DNA of 60,736 bases, taken from NCBI RefSeq assembly GCF_014712675.1, contig NZ_JACXSI010000020.1, positions 1 through 60,736 on the forward strand, in the 5' to 3' direction. This document shows positions 24,802 through 35,378 of this stretch, in pieces; the first letter of the stretch is position 1; each line of letters opens with the position of its first letter. Origin of the DNA: Peribacillus faecalis (GTDB taxonomy: Bacteria > Bacillota > Bacilli > Bacillales > DSM-1321). Under the pieces are notes generated by a model, which worked only from the letters and a program-made list of their open reading frames with translations, was not told the DNA's origin and made no database searches. Position numbers and translations under genes: made by a program.

Positions 24802-25547
24802 AGCGTTTCTCCCCCAGCCTGCACGCAATCAAGCGCTTCTCTTACTGTAAAACGGTTGCTGTAGATTGCTTTTCCGACAATCGAACCCGACACGCCCGCT
24901 GATTGAAGTTTAGCTAATTGCTCAACATCTTCAAGGCAGCTGATGCCACCGGAAGCAATGACACTTTTCCCTGTTTCTTCGGCCAGCAGTCGTGTTGCTT
25001 CAATATTCGGACCGGCTAATGTACCGTCTGTTGCGATATCGGTAAAAATAAATACTTCAGCACCGTATTCCGCCAGCTTTTTACCTAGCTCTACCACGGT
25101 CACTTTCGATGTTTCCAGCCAGCCGTGCGTCGCCACTAGTCCATCTTTCGCATCAAGCCCGATGGCAATTTTCTCGCCGTATTTTTGCAGCATGCTTTTT
25201 GTGAACTCTACATCTGATACAGCAATACTGCCTAGAATGACACGATTGACGCCATTTTCTATATAGTAAACGATATCTTCTTCTGTACGGATGCCGCCGC
25301 CGATTTGCACATTTACATCAAGCTCTTTTGCCACTCTGATGACATGCTCATGATTAACCGGCTTACCGGCCTTCGCTCCGTCTAAATCGACCATATGTAT
25401 CCACTTTGCTCCTTGGTCCGCGAAGCTTTTTGCCATTTCAAACGGGCTGTCTCCATAAACTGTTTCCTGATTGTAATCGCCTTTATATAACCTCACACAT
25501 TTACCGCCGCGCATATCGATCGCAGGATAGATTGTAAATGTTGTCAT
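24798..25547 (-). CDS. hisA: ProFAR isomerase (phosphoribosylformimino-AICAR-P isomerase)
   Basis: Opens the ribose ring of ProFAR in histidine synthesis. 249 residues; catalytic Asp in [14 protein letters not shown] and in [14 protein letters not shown]; phosphate-binding IGGGIRT and IASGGIS. Paralogue of HisF, as usual. Overlaps hisH by 4 nt. Confidence 0.98.
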   Translation of the reverse strand: MTTFTIYPAIDMRGGKCVRLYKGDYNQETVYGDSPFEMAKSFADQGAKWIHMVDLDGAKAGKPVNHEHVIRVAKELDVNVQIGGGIRTEEDIVYYIENGVNRVILGSIAVSDVEFTKSMLQKYGEKIAIGLDAKDGLVATHGWLETSKVTVVELGKKLAEYGAEVFIFTDIATDGTLAGPNIEATRLLAEETGKSVIASGGISCLEDVEQLAKLQSAGVSGSIVGKAIYSNRFTVREALDCVQAGGETL

Positions 25548-26179
25548 GCCTCCACCTTCTTTTCGACAAGCTGTAAATAGTTTTTCAAAAGCTTCATGCC
25601 TAACTGACTGCTCTTCTCCGGATGAAATTGCATCCCGAACACACGACCTTTCCCGACAATCGCCGGAACAGATTCATAGTAATTCGCTGTCGCAATCACT
25701 ACCTCTTGATTGTCTGTCTGCAAGTAGTAGGAATGTACGAAATAAACATGCTCCTCATAGCAGCCTTCCAAAATCGCAGCCTCACGGCAATATTGCAGCT
25801 TATTCCAGCCCATATGCGGTACTTTATATGTTGTATTGTCTGCAGCTATGCCGCTGAATCGGCCAATCTTCCCAGGCAACAACGATAGTCCCTCACTGAA
25901 GCCATTCTCTTCGCTTTCATCGAATAACAGCTGCATTCCTAAGCAAATGCCCAGCAGAAAACCGCCATTTTCAACATACTCTTCAATAAACCTATCAAGT
26001 TTCATTTCCTTCAGACGAATCATCGCATCCTTAAAAGATCCGACACCTGGCAAAATCAGGCCGTCCGCTTTAGCAAGCTCTGCGAGGTCATCGCTAATAA
26101 AATAGGAAGCACCCAATCTTTCAAGTGCCTTGCTGACGCTGAACAAATTGCCCATCCCATAATCGATTATCCCTATCAT
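25544..26179 (-). CDS. hisH: Imidazole glycerol phosphate synthase, glutamine amidotransferase subunit
   Basis: Supplies ammonia to HisF. 211 residues with the class I amidotransferase nucleophile Cys in [11 protein letters not shown], oxyanion region PGVGSF, and the His-Glu pair in [10 protein letters not shown]. Adjacent to hisB with no gap. Confidence 0.98.
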   Translation of the reverse strand: MIGIIDYGMGNLFSVSKALERLGASYFISDDLAELAKADGLILPGVGSFKDAMIRLKEMKLDRFIEEYVENGGFLLGICLGMQLLFDESEENGFSEGLSLLPGKIGRFSGIAADNTTYKVPHMGWNKLQYCREAAILEGCYEEHVYFVHSYYLQTDNQEVVIATANYYESVPAIVGKGRVFGMQFHPEKSSQLGMKLLKNYLQLVEKKVEA

Positions 26180-26767
26180 CTACAACATTCCTTTCGATGA
26201 CGGCACACCCTTTACGCGGTCATCTATTAAAGTCGCCTCATCAAGCGCACGGGCAAATGCTTTGAAAATAGCCTCAATAATATGATGTGTATTTCGTCCG
26301 TAATGTACGATGACGTGAAGGTTCATCCTTGCTTCAAGAGCCAGCTTCCATAAAAATTCATGCACAAGCTCTGTATCGAACGTTCCTACTTTTTGAGACG
26401 GCCATTCTCCACGGAATTCCAAGTGAGGACGATTACTTAAGTCAATGACAACCTGCGCTAACGCATCATCCATCGGAACAAATGCATTCCCGTATCGTTT
26501 AATTCCCTTTTTATCGCCAAGAGACTGAAGAATCGCCTGTCCAAGACAAATACCGATATCCTCTGTCGTATGATGATCATCGATTTCAATATCGCCGTTC
26601 GCATCGATGTCCAAATTGAACTGTCCGTGCTTGGCCACTAAATCAAGCATGTGATCCATGAACGGAACTCCTGTCTTCAGCGCTGATTTGCCTTCTCCGT
26701 CGAGCTCAAACGCCAGCTGGATTTCCGTTTCATTCGTTTTTCGGTATACTTTCCCTTCGCGCTTCAT
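26180..26767 (-). CDS. hisB: Imidazoleglycerol-phosphate dehydratase
   Basis: Mn-dependent dehydratase of 195 residues, the monofunctional form. Metal-binding repeats DHHTTEDIGICLGQ and HIVHYGRNTHHIIEAIFKA, plus the FMDHMLD signature near residue 38, are clear. No phosphatase domain, consistent with a separate histidinol-phosphatase elsewhere. Confidence 0.98.
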   Translation of the reverse strand: MKREGKVYRKTNETEIQLAFELDGEGKSALKTGVPFMDHMLDLVAKHGQFNLDIDANGDIEIDDHHTTEDIGICLGQAILQSLGDKKGIKRYGNAFVPMDDALAQVVIDLSNRPHLEFRGEWPSQKVGTFDTELVHEFLWKLALEARMNLHVIVHYGRNTHHIIEAIFKAFARALDEATLIDDRVKGVPSSKGML

Positions 26768-26787
26768 TTTACTTACTCCCCCTCGCG

Positions 26788-28059
26788 TTACTTGTCTTTA
26801 TTTCTCGCTTCGATTGCTCTTGCGTGTGCCTCTAAACCTTCCATTCTAGCAAACGCCGCAATCTTATGCGCATTACGTTCAAAGTCATCTTTACTATACA
26901 TAATGATGCTAGATTTCTTTTGAAAATCATCGACATTAAGCGGACTCGAGAATCGCGCTGTGCCATTTGTAGGAAGCACATGGTTCGGCCCAGCAAAGTA
27001 ATCCCCGACCGGTTCAGAACTGTATCGCCCGATGAAAATTGCGCCGGCATGGCGAATTTTCCCTACCGCGCTCATTGGCTCATCTATAAGCAGTTCCAAA
27101 TGTTCCGGTGCCATTTCATTAATGGCTGTAATTGCTTCTTCCAAATTAGAAGCAACAACAATTTTTCCGAAGTCCTCAATGGAACGACGAGCAATATCTT
27201 GACGCGGCAACTTTTGCAGTTGCGTTTCCAGCTCTTGTGCCGTTTCTTCTGCCAGCTTTCTGCTCGTTGTAACAAGCACACTGCAAGCACGCTCATCATG
27301 CTCTGCCTGTGAAAGCATATCGGCTGCGACCTCATCAGCAAATGCTGTATCATCAGCTAGTATCGCAATCTCGCTTGGGCCGGCGATCATATCAATATCA
27401 ACATCGCCATATACTTCGCGTTTTGCCAGCGCGACATAAATATTGCCCGGTCCGGTAATTTTATCGACCTTCGCAATCGTTTCCGTGCCGTATGCTAATG
27501 CAGCAATTGCCTGTGCTCCGCCTACTTTATAAATCTCAGTAACACCAGCGATTGATGCTGCGACTAACACCGATTGCGGCAACGTGCCATCTACATTCGG
27601 CGGACATACCATGACGATGCGCTTCACTCCGGCAACTTTGGCCGGAAGCACATTCATAAATACAGAAGAAGGATAAGCAGCTTTTCCGCCTGGCACATAT
27701 ACCCCGACTGAATCAAGCGGTGTCAGTTTTTGCCCAAGAATTGTGCCGCTTTCCTCAGCATGCATCCATGAATTTCGCTTCTGTTTTTCGTGAAAATTCG
27801 AAATATTGTCAGCGGCCTCCTTTAAGATTTCCAGCATATCCTCATCCATTGCCGCGAACGCCTCATCCAACTCTTCCTGTGAAACAGCTATATTCTCAAG
27901 ACGAATACCATCAAACTTCTCCGTATACTTCCGGACAGCTTCATCACCGTTTTCACTTATATCCGCAATAATGTCCTGAACTACCTTCCTTTGTTCGGCT
28001 GTTCCTGCATCAACCGAGCGTTTTAATGAAAGGGAGCTATTCAAAGTCATAATTTCCAT
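26788..28059 (-). CDS. hisD: Histidinol dehydrogenase
   Basis: Zn/NAD enzyme for the last two oxidations to histidine. 423 residues with VGVYVPGGKAAYPSSVFMN, GPGNIYVALAKREVYG, DMIAGPSEIAI, SQAEHDERACS and the catalytic region MAPEHLELL. Either the ATG at 28059 or that three codons in is possible; neither RBS is strong. Confidence 0.97.
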   Translation of the reverse strand: MEIMTLNSSLSLKRSVDAGTAEQRKVVQDIIADISENGDEAVRKYTEKFDGIRLENIAVSQEELDEAFAAMDEDMLEILKEAADNISNFHEKQKRNSWMHAEESGTILGQKLTPLDSVGVYVPGGKAAYPSSVFMNVLPAKVAGVKRIVMVCPPNVDGTLPQSVLVAASIAGVTEIYKVGGAQAIAALAYGTETIAKVDKITGPGNIYVALAKREVYGDVDIDMIAGPSEIAILADDTAFADEVAADMLSQAEHDERACSVLVTTSRKLAEETAQELETQLQKLPRQDIARRSIEDFGKIVVASNLEEAITAINEMAPEHLELLIDEPMSAVGKIRHAGAIFIGRYSSEPVGDYFAGPNHVLPTNGTARFSSPLNVDDFQKKSSIIMYSKDDFERNAHKIAAFARMEGLEAHARAIEARNKDK

Positions 28060-28083
28060 CGTCAGTCCCCGTTTCTGTGTATA

Positions 28084-28707
28084 TTAAATGACAGCTGCCA
28101 AACGATTGACAAGCTCTGTAATACGTTGTTCTTTCGTACGGTATGAAACCGGATTTGCGATCAGGCGCGATGTGATATCGCAAATTTTCTCATATTCCAC
28201 AAGTCCGTTTTCCTTTAATGTTTGCCCTGTTGATACAATATCCACAATCCGTTCCGCTAAACCGATGAGGGGGGCTAATTCAATCGAACCGTTCAGCTTA
28301 ATAATTTCCACCTGTTCACCTTGCTCACGGAAAAAGCTTGAAGCAACGTTCGGATACTTGCTTGCTACACGCGGAGCCACATCGCTCAGCTTCGTATCAG
28401 GAAGACCGGCAACAGCCAAGTAACAAGGACTGATTTTCAAATCCAGCAATTCATAAACGTCACGCTCTTCCTCCATCATGACATCTTTGCCGGCAATACC
28501 TAAATCCGCTACTCCATGCTCCACATATGTGGCAACATCCATCGGCTTAGCAAGAATAAAGCGAAGCTTCTCCTCTTCAATTTCTAAAATGAGTTTGCGG
28601 TTATCGTCAAACTCAGGAGGCAACTGAAAATGAGCAGCACGAAGCAAATCAGCTGCGTCCTCAAAAATTCTTCCTTTCGGCATTGCAATCGTCAATGTTT
28701 CTCTCAC
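28084..28707 (-). CDS. hisG: ATP phosphoribosyltransferase, short form catalytic subunit
   Basis: First and feedback-regulated step of histidine synthesis. 207 residues, the HisG-S form lacking the C-terminal regulatory domain, which therefore needs HisZ. Visible: [25 protein letters not shown] and the PRPP loop [18 protein letters not shown]. Overlaps hisZ by 4 nt. Confidence 0.98.
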   Translation of the reverse strand: MRETLTIAMPKGRIFEDAADLLRAAHFQLPPEFDDNRKLILEIEEEKLRFILAKPMDVATYVEHGVADLGIAGKDVMMEEERDVYELLDLKISPCYLAVAGLPDTKLSDVAPRVASKYPNVASSFFREQGEQVEIIKLNGSIELAPLIGLAERIVDIVSTGQTLKENGLVEYEKICDITSRLIANPVSYRTKEQRITELVNRLAAVI

Positions 28708-29882
28708 TGTTTTCCCCCCTCGCTGTCCGTCATATATTCCACCGCTGTAAAACTGCTCGTGAAGGCTAGAACGTCTTTCACACCGTGGATATCTTGGAGC
28801 ACGACGACCTTTCCTTCCGCTCTCATCGTTGCAGCAGCTTGTATCGCGGCTTGTCTATGTTGTTCATCAAATAAAATGCAATAGCTGTCCTTCTCTTCTT
28901 CCAAATTGCCCAGCGCCTCTAACAGACGGTCTGTACTAATAGCAAATCCGGTCGCCGGTGCTTTGTAATTAAACTTACTCAATAAGTTATCATATCTTCC
29001 GCCGCTGCCGATTGGCGAACCGACTCCATCAGCATACACTTCAAATAATAAACCGGTATAGTAGCTCATATGGCACACTAATGACAGATCGAAACTGACA
29101 TACTTATGAACACCAAAATCCTTCAGTTGCTTATACAGTTCTTCTAGTTCATTAATCGCCTGTAAGCCTGCTTCATTTTCAAGAAGCGCTCTTCCCTGCT
29201 GACAAACTTCCTCTAAGCCTCTTAGCGACAGAAGCTGCAGCAGTCTTTGCTCTTGCGCCTCGGAAAGCGCCAGTTTTTTCACATGCTCGCGATAACCGAC
29301 ATAATTTTTTTCATAAAGGAACTTCAAGCACTGTTCCGCCCGCTCCTCATCATGCAGCACATCCGAAAATAACTGCTTAATGTAGCCAATGTGACCTACA
29401 GAAATTTTGAAGTTCTCCAGTCCAGCTATTCGCAATACCGATACGAGCAAAGCAATCGATTCAGCATCGCCGCTGACTGTCGAGTGGCCGATGCACTCAA
29501 TGCCAATCTGTTCAAATTCAGCCGGTCTCCCGCCTTCACGCTGCTGAGCGCGATACACGTTAGCCGCATAAGCCAACCTGACTGGAATTCGATATTTTAA
29601 TAGTTTAGAAGCAGCGACACGGGCAATCGGTGCCGTCATATCCGGACGCAATACAAGCGTGTGCCCTTGCTGATCAATTAATGTGAACAGCTGTTGATCC
29701 TGAATGGCCGACTCCTTCCCGACCGTTTCATAATATTCCAAAGCCGGCGTCGCAATCATTTGATAGCCCCAGCTCGTCATTTCCTGCAGCATCTTACTTC
29801 GAACCTTCATCTTCGTCTCATAAAGAAGAGGAAGCGTATCTCTCATACCCAATGGTTTCTCAAACATAAACAGCTTAGACAA
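28704..29882 (-). CDS. hisZ: ATP phosphoribosyltransferase regulatory subunit (HisRS-like)
   Basis: Catalytically dead histidyl-tRNA synthetase paralogue that assembles with short HisG. About 392 residues from a TTG at 29882, chosen because AGGTG lies 5 nt before it; the ATG at 29867 is too far from any RBS. Class II synthetase fragments are seen: [65 protein letters not shown] broken here as YTGLLFEVY then [10 protein letters not shown]. First gene of the operon. Confidence 0.93.
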   Translation of the reverse strand: MSKLFMFEKPLGMRDTLPLLYETKMKVRSKMLQEMTSWGYQMIATPALEYYETVGKESAIQDQQLFTLIDQQGHTLVLRPDMTAPIARVAASKLLKYRIPVRLAYAANVYRAQQREGGRPAEFEQIGIECIGHSTVSGDAESIALLVSVLRIAGLENFKISVGHIGYIKQLFSDVLHDEERAEQCLKFLYEKNYVGYREHVKKLALSEAQEQRLLQLLSLRGLEEVCQQGRALLENEAGLQAINELEELYKQLKDFGVHKYVSFDLSLVCHMSYYTGLLFEVYADGVGSPIGSGGRYDNLLSKFNYKAPATGFAISTDRLLEALGNLEEEKDSYCILFDEQHRQAAIQAAATMRAEGKVVVLQDIHGVKDVLAFTSSFTAVEYMTDSEGGKQ

Positions 29883-30049
29883 ACAGTTCACCTACTTTTT
29901 ATCATTACTTATCTATATAATACTATAATTCCGAATATTATTTATACTTTAGTTCGCTAATACAATGAAGTTATATGTAGTTTACTCTCCAGTCGTTTTG
30001 AAGTCAAGGAAAGGAGCTGATAAAGTTCTGCTGAAGATTGGTGGTTTCC

Positions 30050-30185
30050 AAGGAATAATCCCTCCAGCCCGACTAACAATCGCACATAAATTTATCCCCG
30101 GACGAATAATTAATCTGCTTTTGTACACAATTAATCCACATTTCCACATAATTAAGCCAAGTTCAGTACCATCTTAATTAGGTGA
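30050..30185. repeat. Phased short-core array 5 (TTAATC family)
   Basis: Upstream of the his operon and downstream of yvoF. TTAATC-type cores at 30110, 30131, 30152 (TTAAGC) and 30174 (TTAATT) are 21, 21 and 22 nt apart; ATAATC at 30055 and ACAATC at 30076 are 21 apart. Two units contain TCCACATTTCC, also found in arrays 1 and 6. The stretch 29883-30050 shows no other clear feature. Confidence 0.5.
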
Positions 30186-30265
30186 GCGTCACAAAGGCGC
30201 TTCCTCCTGACTTGCCCGTTTGTGCACAGTGTTTCACTTATAACCTACATTAATTCCTATACCAC

Positions 30266-30304
30266 AAAAAAGAGCCGTTAAGACAATAAGTCCTAACGGC
30301 TCTC
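30266..30304 (-). terminator. Terminator after yvoF
   Basis: AGAGCCGTTA pairs with TAACGGCTCT around a 13-nt loop with a T run on the minus strand. Confidence 0.9.
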
Positions 30305-30306
30305 CA

Positions 30307-30846
30307 CTAAGCTTCTTTACTGAAACCGTAAATCGGATCGTCCCTCCAGCGTTCCTTTAGTTGGTCTTTCGTATAAATAATTCTCATCGGATTGCCTCCG
30401 ACAAATGCTCCGGCCGGCACATCCTTGTGAACAAGGGTAGCGGCTGAAACAAAAGCGCCATCGCCGATTGTAACTCCCGGCAATATCGTTGTATTGGCGC
30501 CAATCATTACTTCATCCCCAATTACAACTTTCCCGAGACGGTATTCCTTAATCAAATATTCATGCGCTAATATTGTCGTATTGTAGCCGATGACCGTATT
30601 TTTCCCGACCGATATTTTTTCCGGAAACATGACATCGAGCATGACCATTAAGGCAAACGACGTCCGGTCACCGACTTTCATACCGAGAAAAGTTTTATAC
30701 ATCCAATTTTTCAAGCTTAAAAAAGGTGTATAGCGTGCCAGTTGAATGACAACAAAATTACGGACAACCTTCCAAAAAGGGACCGTCTTATAAACGTGCC
30801 AGAGCGAATTCGCTCCCTCGACTTCATAGCGTACCGTTTTTCTCAA
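30307..30846 (-). CDS. yvoF: Left-handed beta-helix acyltransferase YvoF
   Basis: Putative acetyltransferase of 179 residues. The TTG at 30846 ([18 protein letters not shown]) is preferred over an earlier TTG since GAGGG lies just upstream and the length then fits the family. Hexapeptide repeats occupy about residues 75-165 ([55 protein letters not shown]). It overlaps ppaX by 23 nt. Substrate unknown. Confidence 0.9.
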   Translation of the reverse strand: MRKTVRYEVEGANSLWHVYKTVPFWKVVRNFVVIQLARYTPFLSLKNWMYKTFLGMKVGDRTSFALMVMLDVMFPEKISVGKNTVIGYNTTILAHEYLIKEYRLGKVVIGDEVMIGANTTILPGVTIGDGAFVSAATLVHKDVPAGAFVGGNPMRIIYTKDQLKERWRDDPIYGFSKEA

Positions 30847-31495
30847 TACCCTCAACCCTTAAAATTCGTAATAAGTCTCTCATATCATTTAACATATAAT
30901 CGGGCTTGAACGATTGCAAAAATTCTTGTCCTTGCATCGTCCAAGCCACTCCCGCCGTCATCGTTCCGGCATTTTTCCCCGCTAAAATATCGTGATAATT
31001 ATCGCCGACCATTAACGTTTCAGCAGGTTTCGAATGAAGCTGCTCAAGCGCCTTATAAATCGGCTCCGGATCAGGTTTGGCAACCGTCACGTCATCAATT
31101 GCGACAACGGTATCGAACAAGCCTTCCAAACGACCCAGTTTCATGCCGCGATGGCACATTTCCCGTATTTTCGACGTAACAATTCCAAGCTTGAAGCCCG
31201 CTTCTTTCAAAGCTGAAACCGCTTCAAAAACACCTTCATATTCTTTTACTAATGTATCATGATGCTCTTGATTATGCGCACGATAACGAACTACCATCTC
31301 CTCTATTCGCTCCGGATCAATCTGACCGAATGTTTCCGTCAATGGCGGCCCGATAAACGGAATTACATCATTTCTTCCATACTTATTCGGGTAATAATGA
31401 TTTAACGTATGTAAAAATGATGCAATAATCAGTTCATTCGTGTTAATAAGCGTGCCATCTAAATCAAATAACACAGTTGTAATGTTAGAGCCCAT
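30824..31495 (-). CDS. ppaX: Pyrophosphatase PpaX
   Basis: HAD-family phosphatase of 223 residues that hydrolyses the pyrophosphate made when HprK dephosphorylates Ser-P-HPr. Motif [18 protein letters not shown], motif [10 protein letters not shown], motif [12 protein letters not shown] and [16 protein letters not shown] are present. Overlaps yvoD by 11 nt; linkage to hprK in the same cluster supports the role. Confidence 0.93.
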   Translation of the reverse strand: MGSNITTVLFDLDGTLINTNELIIASFLHTLNHYYPNKYGRNDVIPFIGPPLTETFGQIDPERIEEMVVRYRAHNQEHHDTLVKEYEGVFEAVSALKEAGFKLGIVTSKIREMCHRGMKLGRLEGLFDTVVAIDDVTVAKPDPEPIYKALEQLHSKPAETLMVGDNYHDILAGKNAGTMTAGVAWTMQGQEFLQSFKPDYMLNDMRDLLRILRVEGIEKNGTL

Positions 31496-32438
31496 AGGTT
31501 GTTTCTGTTTCCTTTCTTTTGGCCACTTCCGCCCGGTTCCATAAACGACCGATCACCACCGTCAGTAAAACAGCTACCGTCACTCTTATAAGCAGCAAAG
31601 GCAACACTGGAATCCCTAATGGAATAAAAATGACTGTATCCTCCACGACAGCGTGACAGGAAACAAGGAATATAATCGCCAGCGTCGCATCTTTTCTGCT
31701 GACGCCATTTTCTTTGACCGCCTGAATCATAACGCCAGCTCCGTAAGCAAGTCCGACTGTCAAGCCTGTCAGCATCGTGAATGATGTATTTTCACTCATA
31801 CCTAAAAATCGCATAAACGGAGCCATCTTTGCTGAAAGAAAGTCCATCCACTTCAAGTCTTTCATAATCTGCACAATAAGCATGATCGGAATAACGAAAA
31901 CAGCAAGCTGGAGAACGCCAAAAGCCGCTTTTTCGGCAGCGAGCAGCGCTATTTCCAAAGCTCCGTCAGCCTGCGCAGTCTGTACCTGCACAAAACCGTA
32001 TTCCGCTATATCGCTGCCTCCCGACCAAAGCAGGTTAATCAACAGCGCCGAGATGAAGGCAAGCCCGATTCGGACTGTCAATACAACCCATAGCTTTACA
32101 CCGACACTCGTTGCGACACCTGACTCAATGATCAAATTGTGGGAAAAGGAAAGCATCGTCGCTAGAATGAACACTTCTTTCACTGTCAATTCCAAAGACA
32201 GAATCCCGGCTATGCCGGCATATAAGTTCAGGAAATTCCCCAACACAAGCGGCAAAGCAGCTTCTCCCGGCAAGCCAATCAGCTTCATAACGGGAGAAAC
32301 AAAATCCGCTATCATCTTCAATACCGGTGTATAACCTAATACAGTGACGATGAACGTAATCGGAAAAATGATTTTACCAAGCAACCAAGTTGTTTTTAAC
32401 CCTGAAGACAAGCCTTGTTTCCATGATATTTGCCTCAC
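31485..32438 (-). CDS. yvoD: Nucleoside-recognition (Gate) domain membrane protein YvoD
   Basis: A 317-residue integral membrane protein with about eight hydrophobic segments. The GTG at 32438 ([25 protein letters not shown]) is chosen because GGGGGAG lies 6 nt upstream, dropping 18 non-conserved residues. Contains the two-copy Gate-type pattern (GFLxN-like [23 protein letters not shown]). Transported substrate unknown. Confidence 0.85.
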   Translation of the reverse strand: MRQISWKQGLSSGLKTTWLLGKIIFPITFIVTVLGYTPVLKMIADFVSPVMKLIGLPGEAALPLVLGNFLNLYAGIAGILSLELTVKEVFILATMLSFSHNLIIESGVATSVGVKLWVVLTVRIGLAFISALLINLLWSGGSDIAEYGFVQVQTAQADGALEIALLAAEKAAFGVLQLAVFVIPIMLIVQIMKDLKWMDFLSAKMAPFMRFLGMSENTSFTMLTGLTVGLAYGAGVMIQAVKENGVSRKDATLAIIFLVSCHAVVEDTVIFIPLGIPVLPLLLIRVTVAVLLTVVIGRLWNRAEVAKRKETETTYGL

Positions 32439-32500
32439 ATTTTGCTCCCCCTTTGTTGCTGTGCACATACATCCTCTAGATTGACTTTCCAAACCTATAA

Positions 32501-33322
32501 TTATGCATCTAAGTAACGTTCCTTGCTATATCCCTTCACTCTGCGGAAAATCAATGTCGCAGCCGCACCGACAATCAGCACAAGCGACAATACTTGCGCC
32601 GTACGCAAGTCGCCGGTCAGCATTAAACTGTCCGTACGCAAGCCTTCAATGAAGAAACGGCCTACACTGTACCAAATCACGTACGTCAAGAACAGTTCGC
32701 CTCTTCTTAGATTTACTTTGCGCAATAGAAGCAATAACGCAACGCCGACAAAGTTCCATAATGATTCATACAAGAATGTCGGATGATAATAAGCAAACTC
32801 TCCAACCGGACCTTCAATGTACATTTGGTTGATAATCCAATCAGGCAAAAATAAATTTTCTAAAAACTGTCTACTCACTTCACCGCCATGAGCTTCTTGG
32901 TTGATGAAATTGCCCCAACGTCCAATTGCTTGTCCTAGCAAAATGCTTGGAGCAGCAATATCTGCCAGTTTCCAGAATGAAACTTTTCTTACTTTAGCAA
33001 AAACGACTGCTGTTAAAACAGCGCCAATTAATGCACCGTGGATAGCAATTCCGCCATTCCAAATTTTAATGATGTCACCGGGATTTTGTGAATAATAATC
33101 CCATTGAAAAATCACATAATAGATTCGGGCACTTATAATCGAAATCGGTACAGCAAAAAGAATCATATCTAAAAAGGTATCCTTTGCAATACCTCTTTTC
33201 TCCGATTCTCTCAGCGCCAGAAACAGCCCCAATAATAGACCCGTTGCGATGATCAATCCGTACCATCTGATTTGGAGTATCCCTAAATCAATCGCGACCG
33301 GGTTAATAGGTTCAATCGCCAT
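32501..33322 (-). CDS. lgt: Prolipoprotein diacylglyceryl transferase
   Basis: Membrane enzyme that attaches diacylglycerol to the lipobox Cys of prolipoproteins. 273 residues, seven membrane segments; signature [13 protein letters not shown] and HGALIGAV are visible, with an Arg in the [11 protein letters not shown] start. It lies 37 bp downstream of hprK, the usual Bacillales arrangement. Confidence 0.97.
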   Translation of the reverse strand: MAIEPINPVAIDLGILQIRWYGLIIATGLLLGLFLALRESEKRGIAKDTFLDMILFAVPISIISARIYYVIFQWDYYSQNPGDIIKIWNGGIAIHGALIGAVLTAVVFAKVRKVSFWKLADIAAPSILLGQAIGRWGNFINQEAHGGEVSRQFLENLFLPDWIINQMYIEGPVGEFAYYHPTFLYESLWNFVGVALLLLLRKVNLRRGELFLTYVIWYSVGRFFIEGLRTDSLMLTGDLRTAQVLSLVLIVGAAATLIFRRVKGYSKERYLDA

Positions 33323-33358
33323 TCAATTTTATACCTCTCTTCCCTGTGCTCACGCAGC

Positions 33359-34294
33359 TTACAGGTCATCTGAATCCCCATCTTCAATAACCTCACTAAG
33401 CTTGTTCGCAAATTGTTCAGCCGCATTCATTCCCATCCTTTTCAGGCGGAAATTCATGGATGCTACTTCTATAATAACAGCTAAGTTTCGTCCAGGTCGA
33501 ACCGGAACTGTCAGACGAGGCAATTCTGTATCGATAATTTTTTGCTTTTCATCATCCAAACCTAAACGGTCGTAATGCTTGTTTTTCTCCCAAATCTCAA
33601 GATTGATGATGAGCGAGATTTTTTTTCGGTTCAGTACCGCTCCTGCTCCGAAAAGCGTCATAACATTAATGATGCCTAGCCCACGAATCTCCAGTAAGTG
33701 CTCGATTAAATCAGGCGCTCCGCCGACTAGCTTGTCTTGATCTTCTTGACGAATTTCTACGCAATCGTCTGCTACCAATCGATGGCCGCGCTTCACAAGT
33801 TCAAGAGCTGTCTCACTTTTCCCGACACCGCTTTTACCAGTGATTAATACACCTACTCCATAAATATCTACTAATACACCATGCACTGCTGTAGTCGGAG
33901 CAAGCTTCCCTTCTAAATAATTCGTCAGACGGCTGAATAAGCGTGTTGTCGTCATGTCAGACAACAGCACCGGCACCGACTCACGTATAGAAGCTTCAAT
34001 TAATTCCTCAGGAATTTCTTGACCTCTTGTCACAATGATTGCTGGTGTAATATCAGTGCACAGCATGTCCATACGATGCTTTCTTTCTTTCGGACCAAGC
34101 TTATTAAAGAAAGTCAGCTCAGTTTTTCCGAGCAGCTGCAATCTTTCAGCTGGATAATATTCATAAAAGCCGGCCATTTCAATACCTGGACGGGATAGGT
34201 CACTCGTTGAAATTGGTCTGTTAATGCCTTCTTCACCGCTGATTAATTGTAAATTGAATTTTGATAATAAATCTTTTGTACGAACTTTAGGCAA
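33359..34294 (-). CDS. hprK: HPr kinase/phosphorylase
   Basis: Phosphorylates and dephosphorylates Ser46 of HPr and Crh in response to glycolytic metabolites. The TTG at 34294 ([12 protein letters not shown]) follows GGAGG by 8 nt and gives 311 residues; the earlier GTG lies before the RBS. Walker A is GKSGVGKS at 153-160; the family motif [10 protein letters not shown] and NLAVIIEVA follow. First gene of the hprK-lgt-yvoD-ppaX-yvoF run. Its substrate gene crh is 17 kb away. Confidence 0.96.
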   Translation of the reverse strand: MPKVRTKDLLSKFNLQLISGEEGINRPISTSDLSRPGIEMAGFYEYYPAERLQLLGKTELTFFNKLGPKERKHRMDMLCTDITPAIIVTRGQEIPEELIEASIRESVPVLLSDMTTTRLFSRLTNYLEGKLAPTTAVHGVLVDIYGVGVLITGKSGVGKSETALELVKRGHRLVADDCVEIRQEDQDKLVGGAPDLIEHLLEIRGLGIINVMTLFGAGAVLNRKKISLIINLEIWEKNKHYDRLGLDDEKQKIIDTELPRLTVPVRPGRNLAVIIEVASMNFRLKRMGMNAAEQFANKLSEVIEDGDSDDL

Positions 34295-34555
34295 TGAAAA
34301 GCCCTCCTTCTTCACAAAACAAGATGTTTTTTTTATTTTAGCACTAATTACATAAGAACCGAATATGTCAATTTTGGATATTCATAACATTTCATCATTA
34401 ACTTTCTCTATTCTCTTTATTTGTATTCTATAACAAGGTGAATTATGGAGTCTGTATTGCGCATACCTCAAATTTCCGACTTTTATTCGTTAATTTGTTC
34501 CCTTTTGTACGAGCAGTCATATTATAGATTGAACTATTTACAAGGGGGAAAGAGG

Positions 34556-35263
34556 ATGAAAATCGTTTTAGATGCTGGTCATGGCTATGAAACTGCCGGC
34601 AAAAGAAGTCCTAACGGAGTAAGAGAATATGAAATTAATCGGGCTATCGCAATCTATACGAGAGATCTGCTTACCGCTTATCAAAATGTTTCCGTATATT
34701 TTACCCACAGCGACAAACGGGATGTCCCTCTAAAAGCAAGAACCGATCAAGCTAATTCCTTGAAGGCTGATTGCTTTGTGTCGATTCATGCTAATGCGTA
34801 TGGTGACGGAAAGTCTTGGAATAGCGCGCATGGCATTGAAACGTATGTTCATCCGGATGCTGACAGCGAGACCATCACATTGGCAGAGCTCGTGCAAAGA
34901 CAGCTTTTCATCTCAACAGGCTTGCGCAACCGCGGCGTCAAACAAGCCAATTTTCACGTCCTCCGTGAAACAAAAATGACTGCTATTTTAGTAGAGTGCG
35001 GGTTTATGACAAATGAGGGGGAAATGAGACTTCTGAAAACTGAAACGTTCCGCCGGGCATGTGCAGAAGCCATTGCCAAAGGAATAGCTGAAAAATACCG
35101 GTTGAAAAAGAAAACGAACGAACCCGCAGTCTCCCAATCCCCAACCGGCGGACTATACAAAGTCCAAACAGGTGCCTTCAAAGAAAAGAAAAAAGCCGAA
35201 CAACTAGCCCTCACCCTAGAAGAAAAGGGGTATAAAACCTATATTGTTTTTGAACAGGGGTGA
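34556..35263 (+). CDS. N-acetylmuramoyl-L-alanine amidase with C-terminal SPOR domain
   Basis: Zn-dependent Amidase_3 that cleaves the stem peptide from muramic acid. The domain starts right at the ATG at 34556 (KIVLDAGHGYE); catalytic and zinc residues are in DAGHG, VREYEINRAI, FVSIHANAYG and AILVECGFMT. The last 35 residues (YKVQTGAFKEKKKAEQLALTLEEKGYKTYIV) are split here as YKVQTGAFKEKKKAEQ and ALTLEEKGYKTYIV and form a SPOR-like repeat that binds denuded glycan. No signal peptide. An in-frame ATG at 34445 has its own AAGGTGA site and would add 37 residues, so the start is not certain. Resembles CwlC-type spore-mother-cell amidases. Confidence 0.85.
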   Translation: MKIVLDAGHGYETAGKRSPNGVREYEINRAIAIYTRDLLTAYQNVSVYFTHSDKRDVPLKARTDQANSLKADCFVSIHANAYGDGKSWNSAHGIETYVHPDADSETITLAELVQRQLFISTGLRNRGVKQANFHVLRETKMTAILVECGFMTNEGEMRLLKTETFRRACAEAIAKGIAEKYRLKKKTNEPAVSQSPTGGLYKVQTGAFKEKKKAEQLALTLEEKGYKTYIVFEQG

Positions 35264-35267
35264 ATAT

Positions 35268-35339
35268 CGGTGCCTATCACCACCCGAAATCTCTCGTTTA
35301 CTGTCGAAAAATAAAACGGGTGGTGACAGGCACCACCCG
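35268..35339. repeat. Long inverted repeat between convergent genes
   Basis: CGGTGCCTATCACCACCCG (35268-35286) pairs with the segment at 35317-35334 over 18 bp with one mismatch, loop about 30 nt; the CACCACCCG end is repeated once more. It can terminate both the amidase and murI transcripts. The sequence resembles a GGTGCCTGTCACCACCCG unit I associate with dispersed repeats in Bacillaceae genomes (from memory, not checked). Confidence 0.7.
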
Positions 35340-35378
35340 AATTTTCTTTATGTTCACACTTTCACATTATACCGCTAA

